Below are positions 40,561 to 54,227 of a stretch of 64,000 nt of DNA, one piece after another. The notes beneath the pieces were generated by a model. It was given only the letters and a program-made list of their open reading frames with translations. It did not search any database and was not told the origin of the DNA. The stretch is from Shouchella clausii (lineage in GTDB: Bacteria > Bacillota > Bacilli > Bacillales > Bacillaceae_D): positions 62,001 to 126,000 of the forward strand of contig NZ_BCXJ01000002.1 in NCBI RefSeq assembly GCF_001598215.1. Reading direction: 5' to 3'. Each line of letters starts with the position of its first letter. Positions within the stretch are counted from its first letter, which is position 1. The position numbers were made by a program, and so were the translations under genes.

Positions 40561-42465
40561 TTATTCGCTCTCGTTTAACAGCTTCATCATCTTGTCCATA
40601 AAATCATCATAATCTTTCGCTTTGATAAGCTCATGAACATTTTTCCATTCGGAAAGGATATTGATCACCCCTTCAAAGAAAGGGCTGAATACTTCACGTT
40701 GCTGCTTATTAATGGAAATCATAACAATGACTTGCACTTTCTCTTTTCCCCATGTTACCGGGCGGTCAAGGATAATCAGACATATTCCTGTTTTTGCAGC
40801 GTCCATGTGCATAGAGTGGGGGACAGCTACATTGTTATTAAAGGCAGTGGAGGACATTCGTTCCCTCTCGAGTACAGACGTTCCATACTCTTTGGAGACA
40901 TAGCCTTTCTTATGGAGAAGGTTTGACATGAATTCAATATAAGCCTCATCGCTATCGAGATAAACATTTTTCATAAACAATTCTTCATCAAAATATAAAT
41001 CAAGATACTGTTTCACTTTGCGGTTCTTTTTCTGTTTATTTAATTTGTTTACTTGAATTTGAATGTATTCATAGTCTTCTTCTGTCAAGTAAGGATGAAT
41101 AAACACAGATGGGGTTTGCTCATCCTTTATAGGCAATGTACTAATGATTAAATCGATTTGTCCGAGTAATGCAATCTCACTTGAGTCCGATAACACTTTG
41201 ATAATCTCTAAAGAATCGTGAAATTTTTTTTCAAGCTTTTGAATGAGTTGCAGACGCATATCATAGTAGTTTGGGCAAATGACTACACAGACAATTTTCT
41301 TTTCTAAGTTTTTCTTTCGTTCAAAGTACGAACCGATGTGAAAGGCAATATACGAAATCTCATCTTCCATAATATGAATGTTTTCCATCAACTGAATTTG
41401 ATTCGAGATAAACACAGCCAATTCATAAATAAGAGGATATGAATCCTTTAATTTATAGGTCAAAGGATTTTTAACCATTTGTTCATTCTTTGCCCGGAAA
41501 ATTAAATTGCGAATATGGAGCGTAAACTTGACGAAAAATTCATCATCGACGATTTCAATAAAGTAGCGTTCGTGCACTTTCTTTAACAGTTCCTGTGAAA
41601 GGGTTACATAATGTTCATCGACATAATGATTTAAAGAGCTCGATGTTAATGATTGATAATTAAGCAATGTCGTTTTACTTGATAAAAGCAAAATAAAATT
41701 ATATCGCTCTGATTCATTAAAGGAAACATCATATTGTTCTTCCAACAAGTCTGCCATTTTATTTGCCGCTTCTGTTTCCGCATTCCTTTTTAATTTATTC
41801 AAATCAGTTGAGTGAATAACCGAGTTGTTGTTTTTAATTCGATCTACGGTAATCACAAGATGGAGAAGCAGGTTATTCATAATATAATCGTTGACATACA
41901 AATTAAACTCCTCAAGAATGGAAACGATTTCATCTTTTAATGAGAAAACGTCGTAGTTTGGAAAAGCATTTTGAACCGCCTTTAAACTTAAAAATTCTTC
42001 AGACGTTTCTTGTGAAATAATAAAGCTCATCAAACGGCGCTTTTCTCTTTCTTCGCCAATTAAAATTAGGGTATCTTTCTTATGGCGGATTTTCAAATGG
42101 TACGACTTAATCATTTTATTCGCCTGAACAATGTCATGTTCGATCGATGAAACACTTAAAAACAGCTTATCGCCTAAGTCAAATAGATTCACTCCTTCTG
42201 TATGAAGAATTAATTCCTTTAAAATGACTTTGATCCGATTTATAGGAGATATATAATGATGGTCCGTTTTCACTTTCTCTTTGCTAACTAACCGATACCC
42301 TTGAGGCGAGGAAGCAATCACCAAATGATCTTCATTTATTTCATTGACATACTTTCTGATCGTTCTTGTCGACACTTTGAAGTAATTTGCCAAATTTGTC
42401 GCTGTGCACCAATCATTTTTAGACGCCAAGTACTGAATAAAAGCCTCTTTACGATTGTTTTTCAT
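40561..42465 (-). CDS. PRD-containing transcriptional activator, LicR/MtlR-like
   Basis: 634 residues from ATG 42465 behind TAAGGAG. N-terminal HTH_11 helix-turn-helix (about 10-60, TNLANYFKVSTRTIRKYVNE), a second Mga-like HTH, two PTS regulation domains (about 180-400), an EIIB-like segment (about 405-490) and a C-terminal EIIA domain (about 495-630) with the phospho-acceptor His in AVPHSMHMD. It should activate the divergent PTS operon when its sugar is present, modulated by phosphorylation from HPr and the EIIB. The DNA-binding N-terminus argues against an RNA-binding antiterminator. Confidence 0.92.
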   Translation of the reverse strand: MKNNRKEAFIQYLASKNDWCTATNLANYFKVSTRTIRKYVNEINEDHLVIASSPQGYRLVSKEKVKTDHHYISPINRIKVILKELILHTEGVNLFDLGDKLFLSVSSIEHDIVQANKMIKSYHLKIRHKKDTLILIGEEREKRRLMSFIISQETSEEFLSLKAVQNAFPNYDVFSLKDEIVSILEEFNLYVNDYIMNNLLLHLVITVDRIKNNNSVIHSTDLNKLKRNAETEAANKMADLLEEQYDVSFNESERYNFILLLSSKTTLLNYQSLTSSSLNHYVDEHYVTLSQELLKKVHERYFIEIVDDEFFVKFTLHIRNLIFRAKNEQMVKNPLTYKLKDSYPLIYELAVFISNQIQLMENIHIMEDEISYIAFHIGSYFERKKNLEKKIVCVVICPNYYDMRLQLIQKLEKKFHDSLEIIKVLSDSSEIALLGQIDLIISTLPIKDEQTPSVFIHPYLTEEDYEYIQIQVNKLNKQKKNRKVKQYLDLYFDEELFMKNVYLDSDEAYIEFMSNLLHKKGYVSKEYGTSVLERERMSSTAFNNNVAVPHSMHMDAAKTGICLIILDRPVTWGKEKVQVIVMISINKQQREVFSPFFEGVINILSEWKNVHELIKAKDYDDFMDKMMKLLNESE

Positions 42466-42505
42466 CACTGGGCTCCTTACATATAGATATAGGACTTCTC
42501 ACCTT

Positions 42506-42511
42506 ATTATA
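42506..42511 (-). promoter_or_regulatory. -10 box of PRD regulator promoter
   Basis: TATAAT on the minus strand, with no recognisable -35 at 17 bp, as for activator-dependent promoters. Predicted start about 42499. Confidence 0.5.
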
Positions 42512-42537
42512 GGTAAAAGCACCACGTGGATTCGATT

Positions 42538-42568
42538 AAAAAAAGTTCCTACAAATAGGAACTTTTTT
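42538..42568. promoter_or_regulatory. Palindrome 1, putative operator of PRD regulator
   Basis: GTTCCTA-CAAA-TAGGAAC (42545-42562), extended by A and T runs to 13-bp arms. The inner arms are identical to palindrome 2 at 42745-42762. Centre is about 54 bp upstream of the predicted regulator start site. The T6 tail means a terminator role is also possible. Confidence 0.6.
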
Positions 42569-42744
42569 CGTTGGTTCCTTCAGATGTGGGGCTAACATAC
42601 CTAATTTTATAAGAGAAAGATGGGAATGAATCAACCGTTAACGAAATCAATCCTCGTTGTTATCGCTTGAAAGCTTTAGAACTATTCTCTTTGGGGTTAT
42701 TAGTTTGCCATTATTAGTGGTCCATTATGTGCTTTTGAAGAATG

Positions 42745-42762
42745 GTTCCTATCACTAGGAAC
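42745..42762. promoter_or_regulatory. Palindrome 2, putative operator of PTS operon
   Basis: GTTCCTA-TCAC-TAGGAAC, same arms and loop length as palindrome 1 exactly 200 bp away. It lies 8 bp upstream of the -35 region of the PTS promoter. Confidence 0.65.
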
Positions 42763-42770
42763 GTTTATTA

Positions 42771-42800
42771 TTGGTTTTGCCAATCGGCAAGTGCCATACT
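42771..42800 (+). promoter_or_regulatory. Putative promoter of PTS operon
   Basis: TTGGTT (42771-42776), 18 bp, CATACT (42795-42800); weak, as expected if an activator is required. Predicted start about 42807. Confidence 0.5.
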
Positions 42801-42805
42801 AAACA

Positions 42806-42819
42806 TGTAAGCGAAACCA
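42806..42819 (+). promoter_or_regulatory. Putative cre site (CcpA)
   Basis: TGTAAGCGAAACCA matches TGnAARCGnWWWCA with one mismatch and overlaps the predicted start site, so CcpA would repress. Confidence 0.6.
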
Positions 42820-42841
42820 ATAACGTTCAGGGGGAATAGAA

Positions 42842-43156
42842 ATGACAAAAGTATTATTAATTTGTGGTGCAGGTGCCTCTAGTGGATTCATGGCAAATGC
42901 TATTCGTAAAGCAGGCAAGAAAAGAGGAATGGACATGTCTGTCCAAGCTCGAAGCGAGTCGCAATTGTCAGAGTATCTAAATGAAATCGATGTTTTGTTA
43001 GTCGGCCCTCACTTAAAATATATGGAAGATGAACTGAGAGAAAAAGTAAGTGACTATTCGATTAAAGTCTCGGTTATTCCGCAAAGCATTTACGGTACAT
43101 TAGACGGCAATAAAGCGTGTGATCTTATTGCCAACTTACTAGAATCGGGTGAATAA
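42842..43156 (+). CDS. PTS lactose/cellobiose-family EIIB
   Basis: 104 residues. LLICGAGASSGFMANAIRKA carries the phosphocysteine Cys8 at the start of the P-loop. Receives phosphate from EIIA and passes it to the sugar during transport through EIIC. First gene of the EIIB-EIIC-EIIA-GH1-GH1 cluster. ATG at 42842 behind CAGGGGGAAT. Confidence 0.93.
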   Translation: MTKVLLICGAGASSGFMANAIRKAGKKRGMDMSVQARSESQLSEYLNEIDVLLVGPHLKYMEDELREKVSDYSIKVSVIPQSIYGTLDGNKACDLIANLLESGE

Positions 43157-43158
43157 AA

Positions 43159-44406
43159 ATGAATAAAATCATGACGTTTATGAACGAATCGTTTACCCCA
43201 AAGGTAAATAAAATCACGAAAAATCCTTGGATATCCTCAATCCAGGATGCAGTAATGACCGTTCTGCCGCTTATCCTTGTAGGTTCGTTAATTACCATCA
43301 TTAGTTTATTGAATAATGTTGCTCCGTGGCTTCCTGATTTTTCACTCATTAACACATTTACATTTGGGCTTCTTGGCTTATTCGTTGCCTTCTTAATTCC
43401 ATACTTTATTATGGAAAAAAAGAAACTCGATAATAAAAAGCTAGTAGCAGGCGCGACGGGTCTGGCCCTTTATCTTTTTTTACTGTCGCCTGTCATCTTG
43501 GAGGACGGAAAAATCCAGTTCATCCTCGACCGCTTTGGAGCAACGGGTATGTTCCTATCACTAATTGTCGGTTTGTTTGTTGGATTTGTCCTTGTCCAGT
43601 TCTCGAAATACTCGTTTTTTTCCGAGGATTCCTCGATACCGGACTTTATCATAGTTTGGTTTGACACACTCATACCGATTACGCTGATTATGTTAGCAGG
43701 ATGGTTGATTGGCGTTCAAGGAAACATTGATTTCTTCGAAGTGATATTGGCGATTTTTAAACCATTATCAAGTATTGTTCAAAGCTATCCGGGTTTTGTG
43801 TTATCTGTGTTCATCCCGGCGTTCTTATATACATTTGGGATTAGCGCCTGGGTGATGATGCCCGTTATTTATCCTGTTTACTTGTCAGGCCTTGCAGAAA
43901 ATGCACAAGTAGCAGCGGCTGGAGGGAATCCATCGAATATCGCCATTATGGAAACCCTTTATGCCTTTACAAGTATGGGCGGCGTCGGAACAACGTTGCC
44001 TCTCGTCATTATGATGTGCTTCCTTGCCAAGTCAATGCGTATGAAAGCAATTGGACGGGCGACGATCGTACCATCCGTCTTCAATATCAATGAACCGTTG
44101 ATGTTTGGGGCACCAATTGTCTTTAACCCATTTTTAATGATCCCGATGTGGCTGACAGCGATTGTAATTCCAAGTATCACTTACTGGGTATTGCATTTAG
44201 GTTGGGTAAGCATTCCAACGAAGACATTTTTGCTGTGGTATATGCCAATGCCGATTTCTTCCTATTTAGCAACACAAGATTGGCGGGCCATTGTTTTAGC
44301 AATTGTATTATTTGTCGTCGCATTTATGATCTTCTTCCCATTTTTTAAAGCGTACGATGTGCAAGAGAAAAAGAAAGAGTCAACGTTAAGCGAAACGGAA
44401 GAGTAA
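43159..44406 (+). CDS. PTS lactose/cellobiose-family EIIC permease
   Basis: 415 residues, about ten membrane segments. The block FNINEPLMFGAPIVFNP is the substrate-site motif of the Lac/Cel EIIC family. Starts 2 bp after the EIIB stop. The specific beta-glucoside is not evident; the closest named systems are LicC and CelB. Confidence 0.92.
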   Translation: MNKIMTFMNESFTPKVNKITKNPWISSIQDAVMTVLPLILVGSLITIISLLNNVAPWLPDFSLINTFTFGLLGLFVAFLIPYFIMEKKKLDNKKLVAGATGLALYLFLLSPVILEDGKIQFILDRFGATGMFLSLIVGLFVGFVLVQFSKYSFFSEDSSIPDFIIVWFDTLIPITLIMLAGWLIGVQGNIDFFEVILAIFKPLSSIVQSYPGFVLSVFIPAFLYTFGISAWVMMPVIYPVYLSGLAENAQVAAAGGNPSNIAIMETLYAFTSMGGVGTTLPLVIMMCFLAKSMRMKAIGRATIVPSVFNINEPLMFGAPIVFNPFLMIPMWLTAIVIPSITYWVLHLGWVSIPTKTFLLWYMPMPISSYLATQDWRAIVLAIVLFVVAFMIFFPFFKAYDVQEKKKESTLSETEE

Positions 44407-44438
44407 TTTAAGTGAAAAGCAATTAAAGGAGATTGGAT

Positions 44439-46237
<1,799 letters not shown>

Positions 46238-46298
46238 AAGAAGGGCGAGTTGTATTATACAGCTGAGCCTGCCTCTCTTGCTCCGCACACGTAGATGA

Positions 46299-47771
<1,473 letters not shown>

Positions 47772-47860
47772 ATGACTGTGTGTCGATTGTCATCGGCATC
47801 CAGCGACGGTTTCTCCCTTGTCCTCATTCGACCCTGAAATCCATCATCGAACTAGACAAG

Positions 47861-47900
47861 CCGGTTACATCTTATCATGGTGTTAACCGGCTATTTTTGT
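47861..47900 (+). terminator. Intrinsic terminator of PTS/GH1 operon
   Basis: AGCCGGTTA pairs with TAACCGGCT, followed by ATTTTT; loop of about 14 nt. Confidence 0.75.
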
Positions 47901-48019
47901 GAAACGACTACCCCATTGTTAAATCCTTCGTTTTTGAGCCATATCTCTTCCATTATCGAGCCTTATTTAGCATAATAAAAGAGAGAGGAAGCCGACTTGC
48001 GAGAAGGAAGGAGGCCGTT

Positions 48020-48811
48020 ATGGACAAGCCTGTCCTATTAATTACAGGTGGAAGCAGTGGCATGGGCAAAGCGATCGCCAAACAGTTTGCCGAGGAAGGG
48101 GCGTTTGTTGCTATTTGTGCACGAAATGGCGACAAATTAACGCAAGCCAAACAGGAAATTGAAACATTCCCTGGTCAAGTGGCGACCTATGAAGTCGATG
48201 TGCGGAACCGGGCCGATGTCGAAAAGATGGTAACAGCAATTTACGAATCGCTCGGGCCATTGACCGGAGTTGTCAACAATGCAGCTGGGAACTTTTTATG
48301 TCCAGCTGAGGACTTGTCGGAAAATGGTTGGAAAGCGGTTATTGACATCGTTTTACATGGAACGTGGCATGTCACGCAAACAGTTGGAAAGCGCTGGATT
48401 GCTGACAATACAAAAGGGTCGATCATCAACATTGTCGCCACCTATGCATGGACAGGCGGCCCAGGAGTCGTCCATTCAGCCAGCGCCAAAGCGGGCGTCC
48501 TAGCGATGACGAAAACGTTGGCCGTCGAATGGGGAAGCCAGTATGGAATACGGGTCAATGCCATTGCACCAGGCCCGATTGAAAACACAGGCGGCGTTGA
48601 AAAACTGCTTCAAGATGAGCATGCTCATGCTAAAGCGGTAAAAAGCATCCCCCTTAACCGCTTTGGCAAGACGACAGAAGTGGCCAAACTTGCTTCTTAT
48701 TTGTTGTCCCCAGATGGGGCTTACATTAACGGCACTTGTATAACGATTGATGGTGGTCAACACATTGGCCAGTCTGGCTTTCAAACAGGCGCTGCCACAT
48801 TTCGCACGTAA
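48020..48811 (+). CDS. SDR oxidoreductase, 2,4-dienoyl-CoA reductase-like
   Basis: 263 residues. TGGSSGMGKAIA is the cofactor loop, NNAAGNFLCPAEDLS and the variant SASAKAGV replace the usual YxxxK: the segment reads VVHSASAKAGVLAMTK, where the usual catalytic Tyr is Ser/Ala and the Lys remains. This Tyr-less pattern is characteristic of 2,4-dienoyl-CoA reductases of the FadH/YkuF and DECR type, which remove double bonds in beta-oxidation of unsaturated fatty acids. ATG at 48020 behind GGAAGGAGG. Confidence 0.82.
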   Translation: MDKPVLLITGGSSGMGKAIAKQFAEEGAFVAICARNGDKLTQAKQEIETFPGQVATYEVDVRNRADVEKMVTAIYESLGPLTGVVNNAAGNFLCPAEDLSENGWKAVIDIVLHGTWHVTQTVGKRWIADNTKGSIINIVATYAWTGGPGVVHSASAKAGVLAMTKTLAVEWGSQYGIRVNAIAPGPIENTGGVEKLLQDEHAHAKAVKSIPLNRFGKTTEVAKLASYLLSPDGAYINGTCITIDGGQHIGQSGFQTGAATFRT

Positions 48812-48932
48812 CCACAACCCGCAGGGGCAACCTTGCGGGGATTGTTCATTCCTCGGAAGGGAGCTGTGGTTAAAAAAAACAAAATCGGGTATATACGAAA
48901 AAGCGCCTAATCATAAGGGGGAGAAGTATAAC

Positions 48933-49967
48933 GTGATTGCCTTTGAGCAAGTCTCTAAAGTATATGCTGACGGCACAACAGCTGTAAACAAGCTCTCCTT
49001 TAACGTCGAAAAAGGGGAATTCTTTGTGTTAATTGGCCCTAGTGGTTGTGGGAAAACCACAACCCTTAAAATGATTAATCGTCTAATTGAACCTTCTTCT
49101 GGCGCGATTTTCATTGGCGGCCAACATACCGCTCAAGCAAACATTCACGAACTGCGCTGGAACATTGGTTATGTTTTACAGCAAATCGCGTTATTTCCGA
49201 ATATGTCTGTAGCAGAAAACATTGGGATTGTGCCAGAAATGAAACAATGGGAGAAGTCGACGATTGAAAAGCGCGTCGATGAATTGCTTGATTTAGTTGG
49301 ACTTGAACCTAACATTTACCGGGGGCGCATGCCAAGTGATTTGTCCGGCGGTCAACAACAACGTGTTGGCGTGGCTCGAGCGCTTGCGGCTGATCCGGAT
49401 ATTTTGTTAATGGACGAGCCGTTCAGCGCCCTTGACCCGTTGTCAAGGAGCCAGCTCCAACAAGATATTAAAGCATTGCAACAAACGATCCAGAAAACAG
49501 TCGTGTTTGTCACACATGATATGGAAGAGGCGGCGAAACTCGGCAACCGCATTGGGGTTATGGAAAAAGGGGAAATCGTGCAAATTGGCTCCGCCCAGCA
49601 ACTAAGGGAAAATCCACGGACAAGCCTTGTGAAAGAAATGATGGGGCGAACGATCTCACCTGGGAACATGCCATTAAAAGATGTGATGATGCCTGTCTAC
49701 AAAAGCGCCTACGTAAAAGAAAGAGCGAACACGAATCAAGCCGAGTTGCAATATGAAATCAACGATAAGCAGGAACTAATCCGCGCTTTTTATCATGGCG
49801 TTTTGCTTGATGACCCGTTGACTTTAAATCGGGACAGCACGCTTGAGCAAGCGTTTGAAGCTTTGCAAAAACAAGGTGTGCCAGCCCTTCCAGTCAAGGA
49901 AGGAAATCAACTAATTGGCACCATTTCTTATGAAGACTTGGCCAAACTGAGCCTAAAAACACTTTAA
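48933..49967 (+). CDS. Osmoprotectant ABC transporter ATPase with CBS region (OpuFA/OpuCA-like)
   Basis: 344 residues from GTG 48933 behind GGGGGAG; an upstream frame overlaps the SDR gene and is not used. Walker A GPSGCGKTT, signature LSGGQQQR and Walker B ILLMDEPF are present. The C-terminal third, including LEQAFEALQKQGVPALPVKE, is a CBS module, which in OpuA/OpuC ATPases senses ionic strength or c-di-AMP. With the fused permease-binding protein downstream it makes a two-gene OpuF-type importer of glycine betaine or related solutes. Confidence 0.9.
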   Translation: MIAFEQVSKVYADGTTAVNKLSFNVEKGEFFVLIGPSGCGKTTTLKMINRLIEPSSGAIFIGGQHTAQANIHELRWNIGYVLQQIALFPNMSVAENIGIVPEMKQWEKSTIEKRVDELLDLVGLEPNIYRGRMPSDLSGGQQQRVGVARALAADPDILLMDEPFSALDPLSRSQLQQDIKALQQTIQKTVVFVTHDMEEAAKLGNRIGVMEKGEIVQIGSAQQLRENPRTSLVKEMMGRTISPGNMPLKDVMMPVYKSAYVKERANTNQAELQYEINDKQELIRAFYHGVLLDDPLTLNRDSTLEQAFEALQKQGVPALPVKEGNQLIGTISYEDLAKLSLKTL

Positions 49968-50043
49968 TCCAGCACTGTCCGCGTGCATACAAAATGGGGA
50001 AGAACTGCGAGCTTAAGCAGGACAGCGTTCGGGCGCTTTAAGC

Positions 50044-51639
50044 ATGCAGCACAAAGATATGGCTACCTTTTGGACATCTTATATCAACCTTTTTCAAGAG
50101 CGTTCTGATTTGCTAATACGCGCATTTTGGGAACACATTCAATTGTCGCTTGCTTCATTGCTGATCGCGGTGGCAATTGGCGTGCCACTAGGGATTTTGC
50201 TTACTCGTTATAAACGAATATCGGAGTGGGTGATCGGCGCTGCTGCCGTCTTGCAAACGATCCCATCGCTCGCCTTGCTTGGCTTTTTAGTCCTTTTTGT
50301 CGGGATTGGTACGACTCCAGCCATCATTGCCCTTACTGCCTACGCGTTACTGCCCATTTTACGCAATACATATACAGGAATTAAAGGCATTGACCCATCC
50401 CTGATCGAGGCAGCGAAAGGAATGGGCATGAATTCATACCGCCGTTTACTGAAAGTAGAGCTACCAATCGCCATGCCAACAGTCATGGCAGGCATCCGTA
50501 CGTCAATGGTACTGATCGTCGGCACCGCCACCCTGGCAGCGCTTGTTGGCGGCGGCGGACTTGGACAAATCATTATGACAGGTATTCAGCGGACAAGCAA
50601 TGAGTATATATTATTCGGCGCTCTTCCAGCTGCGTTGCTTGCACTAGCACTCGATTTTGTTTTGCGTTTCAGCGAGAAGCGAGCAGCGCACGCACAAGGA
50701 ACAACGTATAAACCGCTCGCGAGCGTACTTCTTGTCGCCCTTGCCATCGTCGGGATTTCCATCGCTTCCTTCGTTCAAAGCGATGAGCCAGATTTAGTTA
50801 TCGGCGGAAAACTCGGCCCTGAACCACCAATCCTCGCCAATATGTATAAACACTTAATCGAACAAGACACCGGCCTTACTGTTGAAGTAGTGGCCCCACT
50901 TGGTGAGACAAGCGTCAACTTTAACGCCTTACGTGTAGGGGATATCGATCTTTATCCAGAATTTACAGGGACCGTTCTAGGTGATTTGTTGGGTACAGAC
51001 GATTTCAGTTATAATGAACGGACATCCTACGAACAAGCTCGTGATGGCCTCCTTGCTGAATACGGTGACGTGCTGCTCGAGCCGATGGCCTTTCAAAACA
51101 CGTATGCGCTGGCGATGCCCCGGGATCAGGCTGAACAACTTAACGCCAAGAAAATAAGCGATTTGAGACCTTATGCCACTAAACTTCATGTCGGTTTTAG
51201 CTTTGAATTCATGGACAGACAAGATGGCTATCTCGGTTTTGAGGAAGCGTACGGCTTTTCGTTCGAACATGTCACATCGATTGACGTCTCCACTCGTTAC
51301 CAAGCGATCGCAAACGAGAGCATAGAAGTAAGCGACGTTTTCTCGACAGACCCGCAACTTGTCCAGTATGATATGGTTGTTCTAGAAGACGACCAGTCCT
51401 TATTTCCGCCTTACCAAGCAGCACCGTTAGTAAGCAAAACAGCGATCGAAGAATATCCTGAATTGGCGTCCATTTTAAACCAACTCGCCGGGCTTGGTTC
51501 TGTTGAAGAAATATCTGAATTGAACTATCGCGTGGACATTAACGACGAAGATCCTTATCAAGTAGCTGGCGAGTTTTTGCAAGAGAAAGGCCTACTGAAA
51601 GACGAAAAAGGAGTGAACACACATGAAAAACCCAAGTGA
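50044..51639 (+). CDS. ABC transporter permease fused to substrate-binding domain (OpuFB-like)
   Basis: 531 residues in two parts: a permease (about 20-220) with the EAA-type loop EAAKGMGMNSYRRLLKVELP and TATLAALVGGGGLG, a linking membrane helix (about 225-243), and an extracytoplasmic binding domain (about 250-531; IGGKLGPEPPILANMYKHL, DLYPEFTGTVLGDLL). This is the layout described for OpuF of Bacillus and for EgtU-type ergothioneine importers. The ribosome site of ATG 50044 is weak; ATG 50059 is an alternative. Confidence 0.9.
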   Translation: MQHKDMATFWTSYINLFQERSDLLIRAFWEHIQLSLASLLIAVAIGVPLGILLTRYKRISEWVIGAAAVLQTIPSLALLGFLVLFVGIGTTPAIIALTAYALLPILRNTYTGIKGIDPSLIEAAKGMGMNSYRRLLKVELPIAMPTVMAGIRTSMVLIVGTATLAALVGGGGLGQIIMTGIQRTSNEYILFGALPAALLALALDFVLRFSEKRAAHAQGTTYKPLASVLLVALAIVGISIASFVQSDEPDLVIGGKLGPEPPILANMYKHLIEQDTGLTVEVVAPLGETSVNFNALRVGDIDLYPEFTGTVLGDLLGTDDFSYNERTSYEQARDGLLAEYGDVLLEPMAFQNTYALAMPRDQAEQLNAKKISDLRPYATKLHVGFSFEFMDRQDGYLGFEEAYGFSFEHVTSIDVSTRYQAIANESIEVSDVFSTDPQLVQYDMVVLEDDQSLFPPYQAAPLVSKTAIEEYPELASILNQLAGLGSVEEISELNYRVDINDEDPYQVAGEFLQEKGLLKDEKGVNTHEKPK

Positions 51640-52030
51640 TGAACGGATTAAAGAACTGCTTCATACGAAAAAGCGCATTGCGGTTGTTGGCTTATCCGAC
51701 AATCCCGAACGCACTTCTTACATGGTATCCGAGGCAATGCAAAAAGCAGGATACACGATTATCCCTGTCAATCCCCGCGTCGATGAAGTGCTCGGTGAAA
51801 AAGCGTACCCATCGCTCCTTGATATTGAGGATGAAGTAGATCTCGTTAACGTTTTTCGCCGCAGCGAGTTTCTCCCTGAGATTGCCAGAGACACAGTCAA
51901 AGCAGGCATTGGCGTCTTTTGGTCGCAATTAGGCGTCGTTAACGAGGAAGCGTATGAGTATTTGCAAGCACATGGAGTCGAAACAGTCATGGACCGTTGC
52001 ATTAAAGTTGAGCATGCTAAGTTTAAATGA
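51623..52030 (+). CDS. CoA-binding protein (YneT/YccU family)
   Basis: 135 residues, single Rossmann CoA-binding domain: IAVVGLSDNPERTSYMVSEA and IIPVNPR, DRCIKVEH at the end. Function unknown in detail. It starts 17 bp inside the end of the transporter gene, with AAAGGAGTG inside that gene. The homologue yneT also precedes parE-parC in B. subtilis. Confidence 0.88.
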   Translation: MKNPSDERIKELLHTKKRIAVVGLSDNPERTSYMVSEAMQKAGYTIIPVNPRVDEVLGEKAYPSLLDIEDEVDLVNVFRRSEFLPEIARDTVKAGIGVFWSQLGVVNEEAYEYLQAHGVETVMDRCIKVEHAKFK

Positions 52031-52064
52031 TCGAAAGCCCGCATCATAGGTGCGGGCTTGATTT
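52031..52064 (+). terminator. Intrinsic terminator
   Basis: AAGCCCGCA pairs with TGCGGGCTT around TCATAGG, followed by GATTTT. Confidence 0.75.
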
Positions 52065-52216
52065 TGTCAAGCAAGATAGCCAGGCATTTGCAACAACAAA
52101 GATAAACATGGTAAGGTGCTATTAGAAAAAACTGTTGCATACAGGAAAACAATGGTTAAAATGAAGAAGGACAGGCCATTATTTCACCTACACAGAACAA
52201 ATGTTCGTGCATTTTG

Positions 52217-52225
52217 TGGTATAAT
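52217..52225 (+). promoter_or_regulatory. Extended -10 promoter of parE
   Basis: TGGTATAAT forms an extended -10 (TGnTATAAT) with no clear -35; predicted start ~52232, 25 nt before the parE ATG. Confidence 0.55.
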
Positions 52226-52235
52226 CGATTTATAG

Positions 52236-54227
<1,992 letters not shown>

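Noticed and set aside
42538-42568. Palindrome as RNA antiterminator target (RAT) of a BglG-type protein
   Set aside because: The regulator has N-terminal DNA-binding HTH domains rather than a CAT RNA-binding domain, and the palindrome recurs near the divergent promoter.
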